Source: Paenibacillus_E allorhizoplanae (GTDB lineage Bacteria; Bacillota; Bacilli; Paenibacillales; NBRC-103111). Taken from it: a DNA stretch of 64,000 bases. The position numbers and the translations under genes were made by a program. The notes beneath the pieces are model-generated. The model worked only from the letters and a program-made list of their open reading frames with translations. It made no database searches and had not been told where the DNA came from. This document shows, piece by piece, positions 61,440-64,000 of this stretch. The stretch spans positions 1-64,000 of the forward strand of contig NZ_CAKMMW010000001.1 in assembly GCF_927798215.1 (NCBI RefSeq). The letters are read 5' to 3'. Positions within the stretch are counted from its first letter, which is position 1, and each line of letters starts with the position of its first letter.

Positions 61440-62663
61440 CTATCGGCTCCTTTGGCTTTTTTTGTGATGCGGCCCGACCCATACCTGCTGCTCATCCAAG
61501 ACCCAGTTAGGTAAATCTAACTTCATCTCATGTTTGGCCCAAGCATTATTTATTCGTTCCCAAACCTCTGAACCCGTTCGAATTCCGCTTATCGCATCTG
61601 CATGCTCCACATTGCAAGCACCTACACCTACTGCGGTTTGCAAGACATGCTCAAGCTTCATCCCTTTCATAAGACTATATAAAAAACCTGCAATCGTACA
61701 ATCACCAGCTCCTGTTGTACCAGCAACATCGACTTGATAACAGGATGAAATGATTTCGTTATCCAACCAATTCTCACGCACTTCTTCCGAAGGGGAACAT
61801 CTTCCCATTGCGGACAGACGAGCCTCGTCCCAAGTCGTACGAACATACAGTCCATGTTCGCCTAACTTTAGTCCGACGATGGCGACGCCCATTTCCAACA
61901 ATTCCTCCGCTACCTTCGAAAGAAAGTCTCCTGCAGCAAAAGGAAGCAAATCTCCTGAGTCTGATTCACGCATCCAAGCTTCATACTGATCCCGATGAAG
62001 CATATAAACAATCTCTTCAAAGCTGGGCAGAAACACATCAACATAAGGGAGCGCTTTTGTTAATATTGCACGCCAATCCGCGCGCCCTGCATCGGACGCA
62101 GGGTCAGGCTTAGCCATATCAAGGGATACGGTCACCCCATTGCTCTTAACCTTTTCCAGCAAGAAAGCAAGCTCATCACCATTATTCTGATACATGCTGC
62201 GCATCAAAGGTGGATACCCAAAATGGAATAAACGAGCAGCTTCAAGCTGATCTTCGTGTAGGTCTGCCGCTGCATACGTATCGTTTGCTCCCGTCGAATG
62301 CAGAAAGATCCGGTCGGTCTGCGGCGGACTAATGACAATGGAGTAAGAGCTGCTTTCACCAGGAGCTATGATCATGCCCTTTGCCAATGATGGATTGTGC
62401 CCGCCAAGAATCGATAGTATGGCTTCACCAAATAAATCATTGCCCACTTTGCCCATTAGACTAACACTACTGCCGAGGCGATAGAGCGCTATCCCTGTAT
62501 TGGAAACAGCACCTCCTGTCGAGATCACCGCTTTGCCAACATCAACAAGCTTTCCCGGTACAAATAACGCTTCCAAACCTATTTGCTGGCCACGAATCGT
62601 TGGGATAATATCCAAACAAATATGTCCGGCTACAATCACTTCCGCTTGGCTCTGTTTGGACAA
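61440..62663 (-). CDS. PfkB-family carbohydrate kinase
   Basis: A 407-residue ribokinase-fold kinase. N-terminal GG segment STGGAVSNTGIAL and C-terminal anion hole AGTTGAGDCTIAGF with catalytic Asp321 mark the family. It is longer than typical ribokinase (about 310); the extra length is in the middle and at the C-terminus. TTG 62663 has GGAGG eight bases upstream. It is placed two bases after the dehydrogenase gene and just before the isomerase gene; it probably phosphorylates the keto sugar made by the pathway. Confidence 0.87.
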   Translation of the reverse strand: MSKQSQAEVIVAGHICLDIIPTIRGQQIGLEALFVPGKLVDVGKAVISTGGAVSNTGIALYRLGSSVSLMGKVGNDLFGEAILSILGGHNPSLAKGMIIAPGESSSYSIVISPPQTDRIFLHSTGANDTYAAADLHEDQLEAARLFHFGYPPLMRSMYQNNGDELAFLLEKVKSNGVTVSLDMAKPDPASDAGRADWRAILTKALPYVDVFLPSFEEIVYMLHRDQYEAWMRESDSGDLLPFAAGDFLSKVAEELLEMGVAIVGLKLGEHGLYVRTTWDEARLSAMGRCSPSEEVRENWLDNEIISSCYQVDVAGTTGAGDCTIAGFLYSLMKGMKLEHVLQTAVGVGACNVEHADAISGIRTGSEVWERINNAWAKHEMKLDLPNWVLDEQQVWVGPHHKKSQRSR

Positions 62664-62665
62664 GT

Positions 62666-63823
62666 TTAGTTCCTCCAGTCAATCGGTATCGTTTGACCTG
62701 TTCGATAAGATGCTAATGCCGCCGTAAAAATGATATGGCTATCCCCTGCTTCCTCTGGAGTAGCACAGTAAAACGGCTGTTGAATTGCCTCATTGTGAAC
62801 CAACTCATCGCAGAACGCTGCCCACATTTGAAGAATAGAATCGGAGAAGCCAAATTCGAAAATGCCTCCTGTAATCGTAGCATAGGCTGATTTATAGGGT
62901 GCATCTGCCACGTGCCAAGCCTGAATCCCTCCTGGTGTATAGGGTAAGGATGCTACCTGCTTCGGATTTTTCGTTGTGAATTCGGCAGAAAATGCCGTTC
63001 CCGTAATACGAATAAACCAAGTATTGGCATGGCCTGGAGCAATTCTTTTCGTAGACAGCAACATTGGAAACTGCTGGCTTTCCGTCTGAACTTCACAGGC
63101 GAGAATGGCATTATCCCAAGTCTCACATGGCACCATAACCCCATTGCCGTCAGGTCGGTTAGGCACAATTTTGGACAAGAGTGCTCTGACCGATTGTGGC
63201 TTCCAACCAAAACGCAATGGCAGATGCAGGACATGCATGCCTAAATCCCCCATACATCCATATTCGCCATTCGTGGCGGTTCGCCTTTTCCAATTAATCA
63301 GTTTGGTAGGGTCCAAATCGCTGGAATGCCAGAAGCCTGCCTCCACTTCAATGATTTTCCCGAATTTATTTTCTTCTACCCACGTTGCAATTTGTTGCGC
63401 GCCTGGGAAAAATGGAAACTCTGAAGAGCATCTAACGATAACATGAGGACTCTCTAGAATGGCTTGTTGGATAAGGGAATTCGCCTCTTGATCTATACCG
63501 AATGGCTTCTCCCCTAACAAATGTTTGCCAGCCTTGATAATATCGATATAAATTTGAGCATGTAGATTATGCGGAACGGCACAGTAAATCGCATCTATAT
63601 TCGGATTTGCCAGCAACTCTTTATAATCCGTATAAGCAGCTTCTACGCTGGGGACATTCTCTTGAAACCACTGTGTAGCGGAAGCGTTTGCATCACAAAC
63701 GGCTACGATGCTTGGCGCAAAATCCACCTGTGTCAAATGACACCAACGAGCAGCCGCGCTTGCGAATTCCTTACCCATTAGTCCACAGCCAATTACACCA
63801 AAGCGAATGATCGTTTTTGACAT
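62666..63823 (-). CDS. Gfo/Idh/MocA-family sugar dehydrogenase
   Basis: A 385-residue NAD(P)-dependent oxidoreductase. The Rossmann fold starts with RFGVIGCGLMGKEFAS, and the substrate-side motif GEKPFGID contains the family Lys-Pro. ATG 63823 has AGGAGG nine bases upstream; an in-frame extension to 63904 runs into the aldolase gene and is rejected. It acts in the sugar operon, probably oxidising a hydroxyl of an inositol- or pentose-like substrate. Confidence 0.88.
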   Translation of the reverse strand: MSKTIIRFGVIGCGLMGKEFASAAARWCHLTQVDFAPSIVAVCDANASATQWFQENVPSVEAAYTDYKELLANPNIDAIYCAVPHNLHAQIYIDIIKAGKHLLGEKPFGIDQEANSLIQQAILESPHVIVRCSSEFPFFPGAQQIATWVEENKFGKIIEVEAGFWHSSDLDPTKLINWKRRTATNGEYGCMGDLGMHVLHLPLRFGWKPQSVRALLSKIVPNRPDGNGVMVPCETWDNAILACEVQTESQQFPMLLSTKRIAPGHANTWFIRITGTAFSAEFTTKNPKQVASLPYTPGGIQAWHVADAPYKSAYATITGGIFEFGFSDSILQMWAAFCDELVHNEAIQQPFYCATPEEAGDSHIIFTAALASYRTGQTIPIDWRN

Positions 63824-63851
63824 GCGTGCATCCTCCTTATGGATAAGTTGA

Positions 63852-64000
63852 TTAGACGGACAACAGGGCAAGTGCTTGCTCGGCAGTTGCGCCATGATGA
63901 ACAATGGACATTAAGGCCTTGGTCATGCCTGCAGGATTCGGATGTTGAATCACATTACGCCCATAGACAATTCCCGAAGCACCTTGCCTCATCAATTCAA
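63852..64000 (-). CDS. Class I aldolase (DhnA/LsrF type), C-terminal part
   Basis: Only the last 48 or so codons are in the window; the gene continues past 64000. The C-terminal peptide SGIVYGRNVIQHPNPAGMTK is characteristic of DhnA/LsrF-type class I fructose-bisphosphate and related aldolases. It ends 28 bases before the dehydrogenase gene and is the first visible gene of the operon. It should cleave the ketose-phosphate made by the kinase. Confidence 0.75.
   Translation of the reverse strand, partial: ELMRQGASGIVYGRNVIQHPNPAGMTKALMSIVHHGATAEQALALLSV

Noticed and set aside
1..64000. CRISPR array, prophage, IS element, tRNA or rRNA genes
   Set aside because: I looked for evenly spaced direct repeats, transposase or integrase motifs, and tRNA arms. 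None was found beyond the repeats described.

Overview
The window looks like chromosomal DNA of a soil or plant-associated Paenibacillus-type Firmicute. The basis is the gene content: low-to-moderate GC, strong GGAGG-type ribosome binding sites with frequent TTG and GTG starts, LplABC-type sugar ABC transporters without their own ATPase, YesM/YesN-type two-component regulators, many AraC-family regulators, and a large stock of glycoside hydrolases. No rRNA, tRNA, CRISPR array, IS element or prophage was seen.

Layout. 1-1390: a nuclease-like gene (unit 1) lying between two diverged direct repeats. 1391-5924: an SMP-30 lactonase, a YVTN propeller protein, an amidohydrolase/Rieske operon and a small membrane protein. 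6088-10847: a GH88-GH2 operon with a divergent AraC regulator. 10967-11953: a double-GNAT gene broken by one in-frame stop. 12025-12913: a second nuclease-like unit. 12926-15981: LTA-synthase-like gene with a CBS gene, then MarR. 16045-20538: a 1407-residue multimodular GH9 enzyme. 20539-29144: an RR-HK pair followed by a sugar ABC transporter and a deacetylase-like protein. 29286-33805: secreted GH43/ricin-type protein, a MerR-MFS efflux pair, an HD phosphohydrolase. 33919-39846: a hybrid histidine kinase, then AraC and GH2 genes transcribed divergently from a region with two direct-repeat operators. 39928-45091: a type III polyketide operon (synthase, methyltransferase, flavoprotein, MMPL exporter). 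45255-46050: a third, decayed nuclease-like unit. 46089-48582: yvbH, and an AraC gene divergent from a PhyH-type dioxygenase. 48595-59933: membrane AraC regulator, ABC transporter, GH38 mannosidase, secreted propeller protein and an epimerase-like protein. 60043-64000: a sugar catabolic operon (aldolase, dehydrogenase, PfkB kinase, D-lyxose-isomerase-like cupin, DeoR).

Most of the window works as sensing, import and breakdown of complex carbohydrate. Secreted enzymes (GH9, GH43-type, propeller protein) cut outside the cell, two binding-protein transporters take up oligosaccharides, intracellular GH2, GH88 and GH38 enzymes finish the job, and each module carries its own regulator.

The least expected feature is a family of three units at about 0.3-1.3 kb, 12.0-12.9 kb and 45.2-46.1 kb. 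Each has a promoter, a near-identical leader (GTGAAGYACAC, a GC-rich hairpin and a T-tract), a protein with a DUF559/Vsr-like nuclease core and a C-terminal winged helix, and short repeated motifs around the gene. The motif differs from unit to unit. The third unit is frameshifted and has lost the nuclease residues. This recalls RAYT/REP partnerships but with a different protein family. That comparison is inference from the sequence, not a known assignment.
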